Part shown: positions 1 to 8,913 of the stretch, one piece after another | How the letters are laid out: each line of letters begins with the position of its first letter | How positions within the stretch are numbered: position 1 is the first letter of the stretch | Assembly (NCBI GenBank): GCA_028697515.1 | Contig: JAQVEY010000039.1 | Coordinates: 1 to 11,413 of the forward strand | Length of the DNA: 11,413 nt | Source of the DNA: Bacteroidales bacterium | GTDB taxonomy: Bacteria; Bacteroidota; Bacteroidia; Bacteroidales; ML635J-15 | Reading direction: 5' to 3' | Notes under the pieces: model-generated | The model's database searches: none | What the model was told of the DNA's origin: nothing | Seen by the model: the letters and a program-made list of their open reading frames with translations, nothing else | Translations under genes and position numbers: made by a program

Positions 1-2
1 AA

Positions 3-3000
3 GATGCTGTATATATATATTCGTTTGAGGAACTTGCAGGATTAGATATTCTTGCTCGGTTCTGGGTATTAGGTGAGCCTGTATCAGGATCTGTTAATCT
101 TTGTGTTTCAAAAGAGCCTGTACCAGGTTTTCAGAAAGTTATAAGCGTTGATGTTAGCTCATATACTCCTCAGCAACTGGTTGAAGATTTTTTAATTACG
201 GGATGTCTTACTGCTTCAAATATCCAGTTTACAGGTGCTGCTAGTGCAATCGGTTATTTTACAAATGGAATACCTGGTTTGGATTTTACAGATGGTGTTA
301 TAATTTCATCTGGAAATGCGGTTGATGCCGCAGGCCCAAATACTTCTACAAGTACTTCTGGATACCTTGGAACTTCGGGTAATACTATTTTAAATGGCAT
401 TGCCGGAAATACAACTTATGATGCATCTGTTCTAGAATTTGATTTTGTTCCTGCTTCAAATTTGCTTGAATTTCAATATGTGTTTGGTAGTGATGAGTAT
501 CCTGAATTTGCTCCACCGAATAGCTCGAGCTTTAATGATGTTTTTGCATTTTTAATTTCAGGGGGTCCGGAAGCTTATAACAATGTGAATGTGGCTCTAA
601 TCCCTTCAACCAGTACTCCTGTTAGTATAAATAATGTTAATGCAATAACAAATTCAGGATATTATGTTAGTAACGGTAGTAGTCCAAATATCGAATATGA
701 TGGCTTGACAACAACTCTTACTGCTACTAAAGCAGTTACTCAATGCGAAACTTATCATATAAAACTTATGATAGCTGATGTCGGAGATAGTTCATACGAT
801 TCTGCTGTGTTTTTAAAAGCCAATTCATTTTCTTCAGGAGAGAGTTATACAGTTCAATCATTTAATTCATGGTCAGCATCATTAAGCGTAATGCGTGGTT
901 GCTCAAATTATATTCTTTTTAGCCGTACCGATGCAACTCCTTTAAGTGAACCAGTACCAATTGAGATGACGGTTGGAGGTACAGCAACTCCTGGAGTTGA
1001 TTATGTGCCTGCAATACCCGATAATCTTGAGATTCCAGCTGGACAGCAAACATTGGCAGTATATTTTGATGCAATTGATACAGGAGTCCCTCAAGGTGAA
1101 GAAACTATTATTTTATCTTTTGAAAATGGTTGTCCTTGTGGTGGCGGTGAAACTCAGCACACAATTACAATAATTGATGCTTTTGAAGTTACAGCATCAA
1201 TTAGTAATGACGGACCTATTTGCGTTGGTGATCAGGCTACAATCACTCTTTCTGTAAATACTCCTAGCCCAGATGATGTAACTGTTGAATGGAGTACAAG
1301 TGCAGTTGATTTATATGAGATTACTGTTAGTCCTACAGTTACAACTACTTACTCGGTTGATGTAATTTATCCTTGCGATACTATAACACTAACAAGTGTT
1401 GTTACAGTAATTAATCCTCCAGATGTTGATTTAGGTCCCGATCTTGATGTTGAAGCTTTGACAACTAATTTAAATGCTGGAATGGCTCCCGGAAATACAG
1501 GAGTATGGGATGTAGTAAGTGGTCCAGGTAATGCTACTGTAAATCCAGATAATACATCTAATACAACAGCCACAGTCGATCAATTTGGAGTATATACTTT
1601 TAGTTGGACGGAAACAAGTCTTGCGCCCAATTGTGTTGCTTCAGACGAAATTAGTGTTAATTTTTATCATGTACCTGTTGTTACTTTTGAAGCATCTCAA
1701 ACTTTATGTTTTGGAGATAATACAACAATAACTTTTACAGGTGATGTGGTGTCGGGAATGGCCACTTTCGACTGGGATTTTGGTGATGCAACAATTATTA
1801 GTGGTAGCGGACAAGGACCATATGTAGTTAATTTTCCAAATTCAGGTATAAATACTGTTAGCCTAACAGTAACTGAATATGTTTCTGTGGTTTCAAGTAG
1901 CATAGATGTTTTCGTACCGCCTTTATTGGATGGAACACTTACTATTCAAGATGATCCGTGTTTTGAAACTTGTGATGGTAGAGCCAGTATTTCCATGACT
2001 GGTGGCGTACCACCGTATAATTATTCTTGGGCATCATCAACAAATGAATTAGACAATCTTTGTGTAGGCGACTACGGTATTACTGTTACAGATGCTAATG
2101 GTTGCGAATTTGCAGATACATATACAATTAATCAACCGTCTGTTTTGGAATACGACACAAGTTATTATCATGTGTCTTGTTATAATACTCAGACTGCTGG
2201 TGCAAGTATTTGGGCATCGGGAGGTACAGCTCCATATACATACATTTGGAGTGATGGATATAACGGAGGGATTCATAATAATATTTCAGCCGGAACATAT
2301 TTTGTTACAGTTAGTGATAGTCATGGCTGTAGTCTTATGGAGCAATTTGTTATTACTCAACCGAATTTACTTCAGGTAGTTACATCAGGAGATTTTGCAA
2401 TCTGTGAAAATCAGGCAATTAACATTGTATCTCAGGAAATGGGTGGTACTCCTCCATATACATATTTTTGGGATAATGGAGATGGAAATGGTTTTAGTGT
2501 TGGACCTCAAAGTTTTAATATTGTACCTCACGAAGATGTTGTTTATACGGTTTATGTATTAGATGCAAATGGATGTGTAAGTAATATGGCTACAAGCGAG
2601 GTTATTGTAAGCCCGGAGTATCATCTAACTTTGACTACACAGAACAATCGTTGTTATCAGACATGCGATGGCTCAGCTTTAATTGAGATAGAAGGTGGTT
2701 TACAACCATTTACATATAGTTGGGCTAGCCCCGGTCCTTATTTAAGTGATTTATGTGCAGGATTATATACAATAACTATAACTGATAGAATCGGTTGTGT
2801 TGCCGATACAATGTTTGTAATCACCCAACCCACTGCTTTAAGTATGGATGTTCAGTCAACTAATACTTCCTGCTCATATTCTGCAGATGGTACCATAACC
2901 GCAGTTGTAATAGGAGGAACGCCTCCATATAATTATATCTGGTCAGACAATACCCAAACTAATGAAGTAACTGTTGGTTCCGGTTCCTATTACCTTACTG

Positions 3001-4364
3001 TAAGTGATGATAATAATTGTAGGGTGTATGGTTCTGCTACCATAACTGCACCTCAAGAATTAAATGTACTCACTTTATATAATCCAACAATTTGTATTGG
3101 TGGTTCAGCTACTGTAGTTGGACAAGCTTCAGGTGGAACTCAGCCATATCATTTTCATTGGCAAGGAACAGATAATGTAGAAAGTTGGGAACATCAGTTT
3201 ACTACAAGTCCGACATCAACTACAATTTATAATCTTACTGTTACCGATGATAATGGTTGTACATCCTCAGGACATAGGGTTACAGTCAATGTAAATCCTC
3301 CTTTAGAGATTGAAGGTATTATTAATAGTATAAATAATGTATGTTTAGGCTATGGAACTAGAATTGAAGTAGATATAAATGGAGGCAATGGCGGTCCTTA
3401 TACAATTACTGACCAGGATGGCAATATTGTAGCTTCTCCATATACTTATTTCCCTGAGGAGTCTGGATATCTTGTTTTGACAGTAGAAGATTTATGCGAA
3501 ACTCCGGCTGTCACAGACTCTATTATGATTTATGTTCACGATGTACCCTATGTTAATTTTAGTGTTAATGCTACAAATGGTTGTCCCGGACAATACATAG
3601 AGTTTGTAGCTTTGGACTCGTCAGATAATTATAATTATGCATGGGATTTTGGAGATAATACTTTTGCATTTACTAAAAATCCAACACATCAGTATAGCGA
3701 GGGTGGTTTGTATTCTGTAAGTCTTATTGTGAGAGATCAATTTGAATGTAAGGATAGTTTAACCCAAACTGATGTAATTGAAATTTATCCTCAACCTTAT
3801 GCTAATTTCTCAGCCGAACCTCAAATAGCTGGAATTTTGAATCCATTGATAAATTTTGAAAATTATTCGGAGGATGCACTGTTCTTTTTCTGGTATTATG
3901 GGGATGGTGATTCAACAATAAACTTCAGAAGTCCACAACATTATTATAAAGATTTGGGAGAATTTGAAGTAATGCTTGTAAGCCAAAATGAATACGGCTG
4001 TACTGATACTGCTATGAGAAATATTATGATACGCGAAGATTATACATTATATGCACCAACAGCATTTACTCCCAATGGCGATGGCGTTAATGATTGTTTT
4101 AGGATATGTGGCAATGGTATAGATAAAAACACATTTGTTATGAGTATTTATGATAGATGGGGAGAATTAGTTTATACAACTGAAGAATTTGATCCTGAAG
4201 TAAACTGTGATAGTTGTGAAGAGGGAGCATGGGATGGGACAAGAGGATCCAGAACAAAGGGAGATAAATATTTGCCAAACGGGATGTATTACTGGTACGC
4301 AAGGTTTACTGATTATGACTCAATAGGGCACGAATATAACGGTAATGTACAACTGCTCCGTTAG
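3..4364 (+). CDS. Giant secreted multidomain adhesin-like protein with T9SS type B sorting domain (5' end outside window)
   Basis: The frame is open from the window edge with no stop, so the start is missing; at least 1453 residues are present. A TTG at 279 is internal, not the start. Domains, numbered from position 3: tail of a beta-sandwich (1-40); choice-of-anchor L domain (about 47-276) with its hallmark FGSDEYPEF at 161-169 and a DSAVFLKA strand; Calx-beta-like domain (about 283-393, with GTATPGVDY); Ig-like domains; PKD (about 560-635); SprB repeats near 647-713, 717-790, 877-945 and 952-1020, with Ig-like segments between; PKD repeats near 1183-1262 and 1265-1345; and a C-terminal gliding-motility/CHU_C-type sorting domain from about 1350, beginning APTAFTPNGDGVND. 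Family knowledge says such proteins cross the outer membrane by the type IX system and act at the cell surface or outside the cell in adhesion or gliding. The actual ligand is unknown. A terminator follows 7 bp after the stop. Confidence 0.95.
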   Translation, partial: DAVYIYSFEELAGLDILARFWVLGEPVSGSVNLCVSKEPVPGFQKVISVDVSSYTPQQLVEDFLITGCLTASNIQFTGAASAIGYFTNGIPGLDFTDGVIISSGNAVDAAGPNTSTSTSGYLGTSGNTILNGIAGNTTYDASVLEFDFVPASNLLEFQYVFGSDEYPEFAPPNSSSFNDVFAFLISGGPEAYNNVNVALIPSTSTPVSINNVNAITNSGYYVSNGSSPNIEYDGLTTTLTATKAVTQCETYHIKLMIADVGDSSYDSAVFLKANSFSSGESYTVQSFNSWSASLSVMRGCSNYILFSRTDATPLSEPVPIEMTVGGTATPGVDYVPAIPDNLEIPAGQQTLAVYFDAIDTGVPQGEETIILSFENGCPCGGGETQHTITIIDAFEVTASISNDGPICVGDQATITLSVNTPSPDDVTVEWSTSAVDLYEITVSPTVTTTYSVDVIYPCDTITLTSVVTVINPPDVDLGPDLDVEALTTNLNAGMAPGNTGVWDVVSGPGNATVNPDNTSNTTATVDQFGVYTFSWTETSLAPNCVASDEISVNFYHVPVVTFEASQTLCFGDNTTITFTGDVVSGMATFDWDFGDATIISGSGQGPYVVNFPNSGINTVSLTVTEYVSVVSSSIDVFVPPLLDGTLTIQDDPCFETCDGRASISMTGGVPPYNYSWASSTNELDNLCVGDYGITVTDANGCEFADTYTINQPSVLEYDTSYYHVSCYNTQTAGASIWASGGTAPYTYIWSDGYNGGIHNNISAGTYFVTVSDSHGCSLMEQFVITQPNLLQVVTSGDFAICENQAINIVSQEMGGTPPYTYFWDNGDGNGFSVGPQSFNIVPHEDVVYTVYVLDANGCVSNMATSEVIVSPEYHLTLTTQNNRCYQTCDGSALIEIEGGLQPFTYSWASPGPYLSDLCAGLYTITITDRIGCVADTMFVITQPTALSMDVQSTNTSCSYSADGTITAVVIGGTPPYNYIWSDNTQTNEVTVGSGSYYLTVSDDNNCRVYGSATITAPQELNVLTLYNPTICIGGSATVVGQASGGTQPYHFHWQGTDNVESWEHQFTTSPTSTTIYNLTVTDDNGCTSSGHRVTVNVNPPLEIEGIINSINNVCLGYGTRIEVDINGGNGGPYTITDQDGNIVASPYTYFPEESGYLVLTVEDLCETPAVTDSIMIYVHDVPYVNFSVNATNGCPGQYIEFVALDSSDNYNYAWDFGDNTFAFTKNPTHQYSEGGLYSVSLIVRDQFECKDSLTQTDVIEIYPQPYANFSAEPQIAGILNPLINFENYSEDALFFFWYYGDGDSTINFRSPQHYYKDLGEFEVMLVSQNEYGCTDTAMRNIMIREDYTLYAPTAFTPNGDGVNDCFRICGNGIDKNTFVMSIYDRWGELVYTTEEFDPEVNCDSCEEGAWDGTRGSRTKGDKYLPNGMYYWYARFTDYDSIGHEYNGNVQLLR

Positions 4365-4370
4365 CAAATT

Positions 4371-4399
4371 AAGCCATCTTTCGGGATGGCTTTTTTTTT
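4371..4399 (+). terminator. Rho-independent terminator of the adhesin gene
   Basis: An 8-bp perfect stem (AAGCCATC at 4371-4378 with GATGGCTT at 4385-4392) closes a 6-nt loop and runs into nine T (4391-4399). It lies just after the adhesin stop. The stop codon of the convergent xerD gene (TAA, read from 4400 to 4398) sits in the same T tract. The hairpin could therefore also serve xerD from the other side, although the U tract on that strand is poor. Confidence 0.9.
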
Positions 4400-5300
4400 A
4401 TGATCTTGGGTGATATTGAATAATAGCCTCTCTTAAGTATTCTCTGTCAATATGAGTATAAATTTCAGTCGTAGTTATTGACTCATGTCCTAGCATTTCT
4501 TGAACTGCACGTAGGTCTGCACCACCCTCAACCAGATGCGTTGCAAATGAATGTCGAAAGGTGTGTGGTGAAATAATTTTTGTTATACCTGCATTTTCAC
4601 AGGCCTCCTTTACAATATTAAAAATCATAACTCTTGTAAGCTTGCTTCCTCTTCTATTTAGAAATAAAAAATCCGAATGCCCTTTTTTGGGAATAATGTG
4701 ATTTCTAAATGACTTCAAATAATTACCAATCTCTTTTTTCGCTGCTCCCCCAATTGGGACAAGTCTTTGCTTATTGCCTTTACCAATTACTCGCACAAAC
4801 GATTCTTTAAAGAAAATATTGGAAATTTTTAATTCGGCTAATTCTGATACTCTTAATCCACATCCATATAATACTTCAATTATCGCCCTATTTCTATGTC
4901 CGAGAGATTTACTAACATCAATCGCTTTAATAATTTGATCAATTTCTGTAATTGTTAATACTACTGGAAGTTTTCTTGCAGTTTTTGGTGACTCAAGTAA
5001 AGAGGCCGGGTTTTCCTTTATTATATCTTCAAGCAGTAGATATTTATAAAAAGATTTTATTCCAGAAATGATACGAGATTGAGATTTTTCATTAATACCT
5101 GTTTCAACCAAATATTCTACGAACTCCTTTAAATCTTCGTATTTTGTATGCTCTGGTAAGATAACCGATTTTGTTTGACTAATAAAGGTATATAGTTTAG
5201 TAACATCACTTATGTATGAAGAAATGGTGTTTTCGGATAAATTTCTTTCTAGCTTAAGATAAAAACTAAAATTTTTTATAGCATTTTCCCAATTGTTCAT
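4398..5300 (-). CDS. xerD: Site-specific tyrosine recombinase, XerC/XerD family (likely XerD)
   Basis: A 300-residue protein of normal Xer length. The N-terminal core-binding SAM-like domain (about 1-90) includes LSENTISSYISD. The C-terminal catalytic domain carries the complete tyrosine-recombinase set: Arg150 (YGCGLRVSEL), Lys174 (GKGNKQR), His246-x-x-Arg249 (PHTFRHSFATH), His272 (LGHESITTTEIYTH) and nucleophile Tyr281. By family, Xer recombinases resolve chromosome dimers at dif sites near the terminus, together with FtsK. XerD is preferred over XerC from overall resemblance and from my recollection that Bacteroidota xerD often lies next to aroQ; sequence alone cannot exclude XerC or another chromosomal integrase. 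The gene is convergent with the adhesin and divergent from aroQ, with 61 bp between the two starts. The ATG at 5300 gives the expected family N-terminus. There are no signs of damage. Confidence 0.92.
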   Translation of the reverse strand: MNNWENAIKNFSFYLKLERNLSENTISSYISDVTKLYTFISQTKSVILPEHTKYEDLKEFVEYLVETGINEKSQSRIISGIKSFYKYLLLEDIIKENPASLLESPKTARKLPVVLTITEIDQIIKAIDVSKSLGHRNRAIIEVLYGCGLRVSELAELKISNIFFKESFVRVIGKGNKQRLVPIGGAAKKEIGNYLKSFRNHIIPKKGHSDFLFLNRRGSKLTRVMIFNIVKEACENAGITKIISPHTFRHSFATHLVEGGADLRAVQEMLGHESITTTEIYTHIDREYLREAIIQYHPRS

Positions 5301-5320
5301 AAATATGTCAGGACTTTTTA

Positions 5321-5328
5321 TAATTTTG
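5321..5328 (+). promoter_or_regulatory. Candidate -7 promoter element for aroQ
   Basis: TAATTTTG matches the Bacteroidota -7 consensus TAnnTTTG and lies 33 bp upstream of the aroQ ATG in the xerD/aroQ divergent gap. The nearest upstream TTG (5293-5295) is 25 nt away rather than the usual 19-21, so the -33 element is poor. No convincing match was seen for xerD on the other strand. Confidence 0.35.
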
Positions 5329-5361
5329 TTAGCTTGTTTTAAACAATATATTAATTATATA

Positions 5362-5775
5362 ATGCAGATACTTATTATTAACGGTCCAAATTTAAACAAA
5401 ATAGGGATAAGAGAACCGGAAATTTATGGAAATCGGGATTTTAATAATTATTTGGATGAACTTTCTTTATTATTTAATAGTTATAATTTAATGTCCTTTC
5501 AATCTAATTCTGAAAATGAGATAGTAGATAGAATTCTAGATCATTCAGAAAATGTTGAGGGTATTGTATTGAATGCAGGGGCTTTTACACATACATCTGT
5601 TGCAATTAGAGATGCAATTGCGTCTGTTAATTTGCCGGTAGTTTTGGTACATATTTCAAATGTTTATGCAAGAGAACAATTTAGAAAAAATAATATTTTA
5701 GCACCTGTTTGTAAAGGTGTTATTACAGGGTTTGGTTTGGATTCATATAAGTTGGCGATATATAGTTTAATTTAA
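5362..5775 (+). CDS. aroQ: Type II 3-dehydroquinate dehydratase
   Basis: A 137-residue protein that dehydrates 3-dehydroquinate to 3-dehydroshikimate, step three of the shikimate pathway; family members are cytoplasmic dodecamers. The ATG at 5362 is chosen because MQILIINGPNLN is the canonical family N-terminus; the frame extends upstream to a TTG at 5293, but that would add 23 unlikely residues overlapping the xerD start. Key motifs present: NGPNLN (7-12), REPEIYG with Arg17 and catalytic Tyr22, QSNSENEI (47-54), NAGAFTHTSVAIRDA with Asn71 and His77, HISNVYAREQFR with His97, and CKGVITGFG near the C-terminus. One oddity: the Glu normally two residues before the active-site His (the E-V-H-I-S motif) is Leu95 here. 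The gene probably forms an operon with the membrane-protein gene 13 bp downstream. Confidence 0.96.
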   Translation: MQILIINGPNLNKIGIREPEIYGNRDFNNYLDELSLLFNSYNLMSFQSNSENEIVDRILDHSENVEGIVLNAGAFTHTSVAIRDAIASVNLPVVLVHISNVYAREQFRKNNILAPVCKGVITGFGLDSYKLAIYSLI

Positions 5776-5788
5776 GAAAGATATAGAA

Positions 5789-6325
5789 ATGGAAAAGACA
5801 AGGACTTTATACCGGTTGAGGAAGTATAAAAACGGAATTTCATTAAACCTCCTTACATTAACATTTGGGATTGTATTATTAACGGTTATTCTTTTATTTG
5901 AAAGAAGTATTACTGCAGATATGAGAACCAAAGCAAGTGAGTTACTAACAATGGGTTATCATGATAGTATCAGCAAAGCATTAGAAACCTGTCATAAAGC
6001 AATTGAATATATGGACATAGCTGCTAAAACGGCAATTCTGTTTTCTTTAGAAGGTTTTATTATAATATTTTTTAATATCAGATTGTCAACTCACACAAAA
6101 TCGATAAGTAAGTATTCTTCAATGATTTTGGGTTTTGGAACGACGTTTTTGTTTTTATACTATTTGCTTTTAGGCTTGTTTATGCTTTCTGCAAAGCCAT
6201 TGTCAGAACTTCAATCTGATTATAGTTTTTTGCGAATAATTGGTATCATCTTAATTTTTACTGGAAATATTGTCTTTATTCTACAACTTTTTAAAGAAAT
6301 TATTCTTGAAAAAGGTGAGGAATAA
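5789..6325 (+). CDS. Hypothetical four-helix inner-membrane protein
   Basis: A 178-residue protein I do not recognise. It has a short basic N-terminus (RLRKYKNG) and four hydrophobic stretches that look like membrane helices, near residues 19-37, 81-98, 111-133 and 148-167. A polar, partly helical loop of about 40 residues (40-80) lies between the first two, and the tail is short and charged. The positive-inside pattern suggests the N-terminus is cytoplasmic. No catalytic motif is visible. The gene starts 13 bp after aroQ on the same strand and ends 79 bp before the rpsO ORF, so it is likely cotranscribed with aroQ. That position does not reveal a role, and nothing links it to shikimate metabolism beyond adjacency. 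The uninterrupted frame and membrane-protein composition support a real gene. Confidence 0.8.
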   Translation: MEKTRTLYRLRKYKNGISLNLLTLTFGIVLLTVILLFERSITADMRTKASELLTMGYHDSISKALETCHKAIEYMDIAAKTAILFSLEGFIIIFFNIRLSTHTKSISKYSSMILGFGTTFLFLYYLLLGLFMLSAKPLSELQSDYSFLRIIGIILIFTGNIVFILQLFKEIILEKGEE

Positions 6326-6344
6326 AAAAGAAATAGGAAATTAT

Positions 6345-6375
6345 TTTGTTCTTACGAAAGAATACATTACTTTTG
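6345..6375 (+). promoter_or_regulatory. Promoter of rpsO (Bacteroidota-type -33/-7)
   Basis: TTTG at 6345-6348 and TACTTTTG at 6368-6375 match the Bacteroidota consensus TTTG / TAnnTTTG with exactly 19 nt between them, the expected spacing. Transcription would begin near 6380, leaving an A/T-rich leader of roughly 27 nt before the rpsO ATG, without a Shine-Dalgarno site as is usual in this phylum. Confidence 0.7.
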
Positions 6376-6407
6376 CTGCCTTAATTTTTTAATAAAATAA
6401 ATAAGTG

Positions 6408-6683
6408 ATGAAAAATTATTTAGATTCAGAAAAGAAGAAAGAAATCTTCAAAACACACGGGAAGTCTAATAATGATACTGGCTCACCAGAAGCACAGATC
6501 GCATTATTTTCCTACCGTATCAATCACTTAACTGAGCATCTAAAAGTCAATAAAAAAGACTTTGGTACTCAAAGAGCGTTGATAATGTTGGTAGGAAAAA
6601 GAAGAAGTCTGTTGGATTATTTAAAAGCCAACGACATAGAAAGATACAGAGCGATAGTTAAGAAATTAGGCTTACGTCGCTAA
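6408..6683 (+). CDS. rpsO: 30S ribosomal protein S15
   Basis: A 91-residue protein of standard S15 length. S15 binds 16S rRNA directly at the central-domain three-way junction and helps nucleate platform assembly. Diagnostic stretches are [22 protein letters not shown], broken here as [10 protein letters not shown] and [12 protein letters not shown] (residues about 18-39), then [25 protein letters not shown] and the C-terminal [12 protein letters not shown]. The ATG at 6408 is preferred; a GTG immediately before it at 6405 would add one residue. The gene has its own promoter and a strong terminator, and is followed 66 bp later by pnp, the common rpsO-pnp arrangement. In Escherichia coli S15 represses its own translation by binding its leader; the short A/T-rich leader here shows no obvious equivalent fold. 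Confidence 0.98.
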   Translation: MKNYLDSEKKKEIFKTHGKSNNDTGSPEAQIALFSYRINHLTEHLKVNKKDFGTQRALIMLVGKRRSLLDYLKANDIERYRAIVKKLGLRR

Positions 6684-6690
6684 GACTCCT

Positions 6691-6723
6691 AAAAAGCAAG
6701 ACTTTGAGTTTTGCTTTTTTTTT
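6691..6723 (+). terminator. Terminator or attenuator hairpin between rpsO and pnp
   Basis: A 13-bp stem with one G-U pair (6691-6703 with 6707-6719) and a 3-nt loop runs straight into a T tract reaching 6723. It lies 7 bp after the rpsO stop and only 26 nt before the pnp ATG. Since no separate pnp promoter is visible, it may be leaky, or it may be processed and regulate pnp. Confidence 0.85.
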
Positions 6724-6749
6724 AGAAATTAACTAATAGATGAAATAAA

Positions 6750-8909
6750 ATGTACAATGAAATTAAAAAAGTCGTTAAATTAAGTGACGGCAGAGAGATT
6801 GAAATTTCCACCGGAAAATTGGCCAAACAAGCAACTGGGTCGGTAGTGGTGAAGATGGGTAAAACCATGTTGTTAGCAACGGTAGTTGTTGCAGAAGATG
6901 CAAAGGAAGATGTTGATTTTATGCCTCTTTCTGTTGAATATAAAGAGAAATATGCCTCTGTTGGCAGATTTCCAGGTGGTTTTTTGAAACGTGAAGGTCG
7001 TCCGTCTGATTCCGAAATATTGGTTTCGCGTTTAGTAGATAGAGCTTTACGTCCATTGTTTCCTGATGATTTCCATGCTGAGACATTTGTAAATGTTTTG
7101 CTTATGTCAGCCGACTCAAACGACATGCCAGATGCACTTGCTGGATTGGCAGCTTCTGCAGCTTTAGCTGTTACAAATGTTCCTTTTAATGGACCAATTT
7201 CCGAAGTTCGCGTATCTCGTATTGATGGCAATTTCGTAATTAACCCGTCTTGTGAGGATAATCAGCGTGCTGATATTGACCTTATTGTGGCTGCAACCAT
7301 TGAAAATATTATGATGGTTGAAGGTGAAATGAATGAAGTGTCAGAAAAGGAAATGCTTGAGGCAATTAAATTCGCTCATGAAGCAATTAAAATTCAATGT
7401 CAGGCACAGATTGAGTTAAGAGAAGCTTGTGGTATAACAGGATTTAAAGAGTATTGTCACGAGACTAATGATGAAGACTTAAGAAAAAAAGTTTGGAACG
7501 AAACTTATGATAAAGCATATGCTGCTGCATTTACTCAAACAGCAGATAAACACGAAAGACAGAGACTTTTTGCTGCTGTTAAAGAAGAGTTTTTAAGTCA
7601 ATATTCAGAAGAAGAACTCGAAGCAGTTAAAAAATTTGTTGACAGATATTATCATGCAGTCGAAAAAGAAGCTGTTCGTCAGATGGTAATTAATGAGAAA
7701 GTTCGTCTTGATGGTCGTAAAACAAACGAAATTCGTCCTATTTGGAGTGAGGTTGATTATTTACCATCAGTTCATGGTTCGGCAATTTTTACTCGTGGCG
7801 AAACTCAATCAATAACAACAGTTACTTTAGGTGGTAAACTCGATGAACAAATGTTTGACGGAGTTATGTTTAAAGGATATTCACCATTTGTACTGCACTA
7901 TAATTTTCCGCCTTTTTCTACTGGTGAAGCTAAGCCATATCGTGGTGTAGGTCGTCGCGAAATAGGACATGGAAATCTGGCTCACAGAGCTCTTTCGAAG
8001 GTTATTCCTGTTAAAGGTGAGAAATTCCCTTATACAGTAAGAGTAGTTTCTGATATTTTAGAGTCTAATGGTTCATCATCAATGGCAACAGTTTGTGCTG
8101 GATGTTTGGCTCTGATGGACGCTGGCGTTCCAATTTCGAAACCAGTTAGCGGTATAGCAATGGGACTTATTGCCGATTCAAAAACCAACAAATTTGCCAT
8201 ACTTAGCGATATACTTGGTGATGAAGACCATTTGGGAGATATGGACTTTAAGGTTTGTGGTACTCCAGATGGAATTACTGCTACTCAAATGGATATAAAG
8301 GTTGACGGACTTTCTTATGAAGTTCTTGAACAAGCACTTCAACAAGCAAAAGAAGGTAGAGCTCATATTTTGGGTGAAATGCTAAAAACTTTACCGGAAC
8401 CACGTCAAAATTATAAAGATCATGCTCCAAGAATCGAAACTATTGTTATTCCGAAGGATATGATTGGTGCTATAATTGGCCCTGGTGGAAAGATTATTCA
8501 GGAAATACAGGCTATGACTAACACTATTATCTCAATTACAGAGGTGGACGATAAGGGTTATGTTGAAGTATCAGCTACAAGTGGTCCTGATATGTTAGCT
8601 GCCAGAACAAGAATTATGACTATTGTTAAAGTTCCTGAAATAAATGAGATATATAAAGGTAAGGTTAAAGGAATTACTACTTTTGGCGCTTTTGTAGAGA
8701 TTCTTCCAAATACTCAAGGTTTATTACATATTTCCGAAATTGATTGGAAACGTATTAAATCAGTAGAGGAAGTTCTGAAAGAAGGTATGGAAGTAGAGGT
8801 CAAAATTATAGACATTGACCAAAAATCCGGAAAGTTAAAGTTAAGCCGTAAAGCACTTTTACCTAGACCTCCAAAAGAAGATAATCCTGAACAAAAAACT
8901 CAGGAATAG
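6750..8909 (+). CDS. pnp: Polynucleotide phosphorylase (PNPase)
   Basis: A 719-residue protein, close to the 711 of Escherichia coli. PNPase is a trimeric 3'-to-5' exoribonuclease that uses phosphate to release nucleoside diphosphates and can also add tails; it works in cytoplasmic mRNA decay. Domain order is complete: first RNase PH core (about 10-215, with [15 protein letters not shown] and RALRPLF), helical domain (about 240-315), second RNase PH core (about 320-540, with [14 protein letters not shown]), KH domain with its GPGG loop at 577-580, and S1 domain (about 634-702, starting [14 protein letters not shown]). Active-site Asp493, Asp499 and Lys501 in [12 protein letters not shown] correspond to E. 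coli D486, D492 and K494. The ATG at 6750 gives the family N-terminus. A two-codon ATG-AAA-TAA sits just upstream at 6740. The gene is downstream of rpsO and is closed by a terminator. Nothing is missing. Confidence 0.99.
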   Translation: MYNEIKKVVKLSDGREIEISTGKLAKQATGSVVVKMGKTMLLATVVVAEDAKEDVDFMPLSVEYKEKYASVGRFPGGFLKREGRPSDSEILVSRLVDRALRPLFPDDFHAETFVNVLLMSADSNDMPDALAGLAASAALAVTNVPFNGPISEVRVSRIDGNFVINPSCEDNQRADIDLIVAATIENIMMVEGEMNEVSEKEMLEAIKFAHEAIKIQCQAQIELREACGITGFKEYCHETNDEDLRKKVWNETYDKAYAAAFTQTADKHERQRLFAAVKEEFLSQYSEEELEAVKKFVDRYYHAVEKEAVRQMVINEKVRLDGRKTNEIRPIWSEVDYLPSVHGSAIFTRGETQSITTVTLGGKLDEQMFDGVMFKGYSPFVLHYNFPPFSTGEAKPYRGVGRREIGHGNLAHRALSKVIPVKGEKFPYTVRVVSDILESNGSSSMATVCAGCLALMDAGVPISKPVSGIAMGLIADSKTNKFAILSDILGDEDHLGDMDFKVCGTPDGITATQMDIKVDGLSYEVLEQALQQAKEGRAHILGEMLKTLPEPRQNYKDHAPRIETIVIPKDMIGAIIGPGGKIIQEIQAMTNTIISITEVDDKGYVEVSATSGPDMLAARTRIMTIVKVPEINEIYKGKVKGITTFGAFVEILPNTQGLLHISEIDWKRIKSVEEVLKEGMEVEVKIIDIDQKSGKLKLSRKALLPRPPKEDNPEQKTQE

Positions 8910-8913
8910 TATT

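Noticed and set aside
279..281. TTG as the start of the large adhesin
   Set aside because: The frame is open and clearly coding (start of the choice-of-anchor L domain) all the way to the window edge, so this TTG is internal.
2049..2276. Minus-strand and alternate-frame open stretches inside the adhesin and PEGA genes
   Set aside because: They are shadows of repetitive coding sequence with Cys/Ile-rich, non-protein-like translations and no start context.
5293..5361. N-terminal extension of AroQ from a TTG
   Set aside because: It adds 23 residues absent from the family, overlaps the xerD start, and the canonical N-terminus begins at the ATG at 5362.
5301..5361. Promoter for xerD in the divergent gap
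   Set aside because: No good TAnnTTTG match could be found on the minus strand; only AT-rich sequence is present.
6740..6748. Two-codon ATG-AAA-TAA just upstream of pnp
   Set aside because: Such mini-frames are expected by chance in A/T-rich leaders; nothing indicates translation or regulation.
6722..7231. 169-codon minus-strand open frame opposite the 5' part of pnp
   Set aside because: It lies wholly antisense to a highly conserved gene, has Ser/Thr-rich shadow composition and no recognisable motif.
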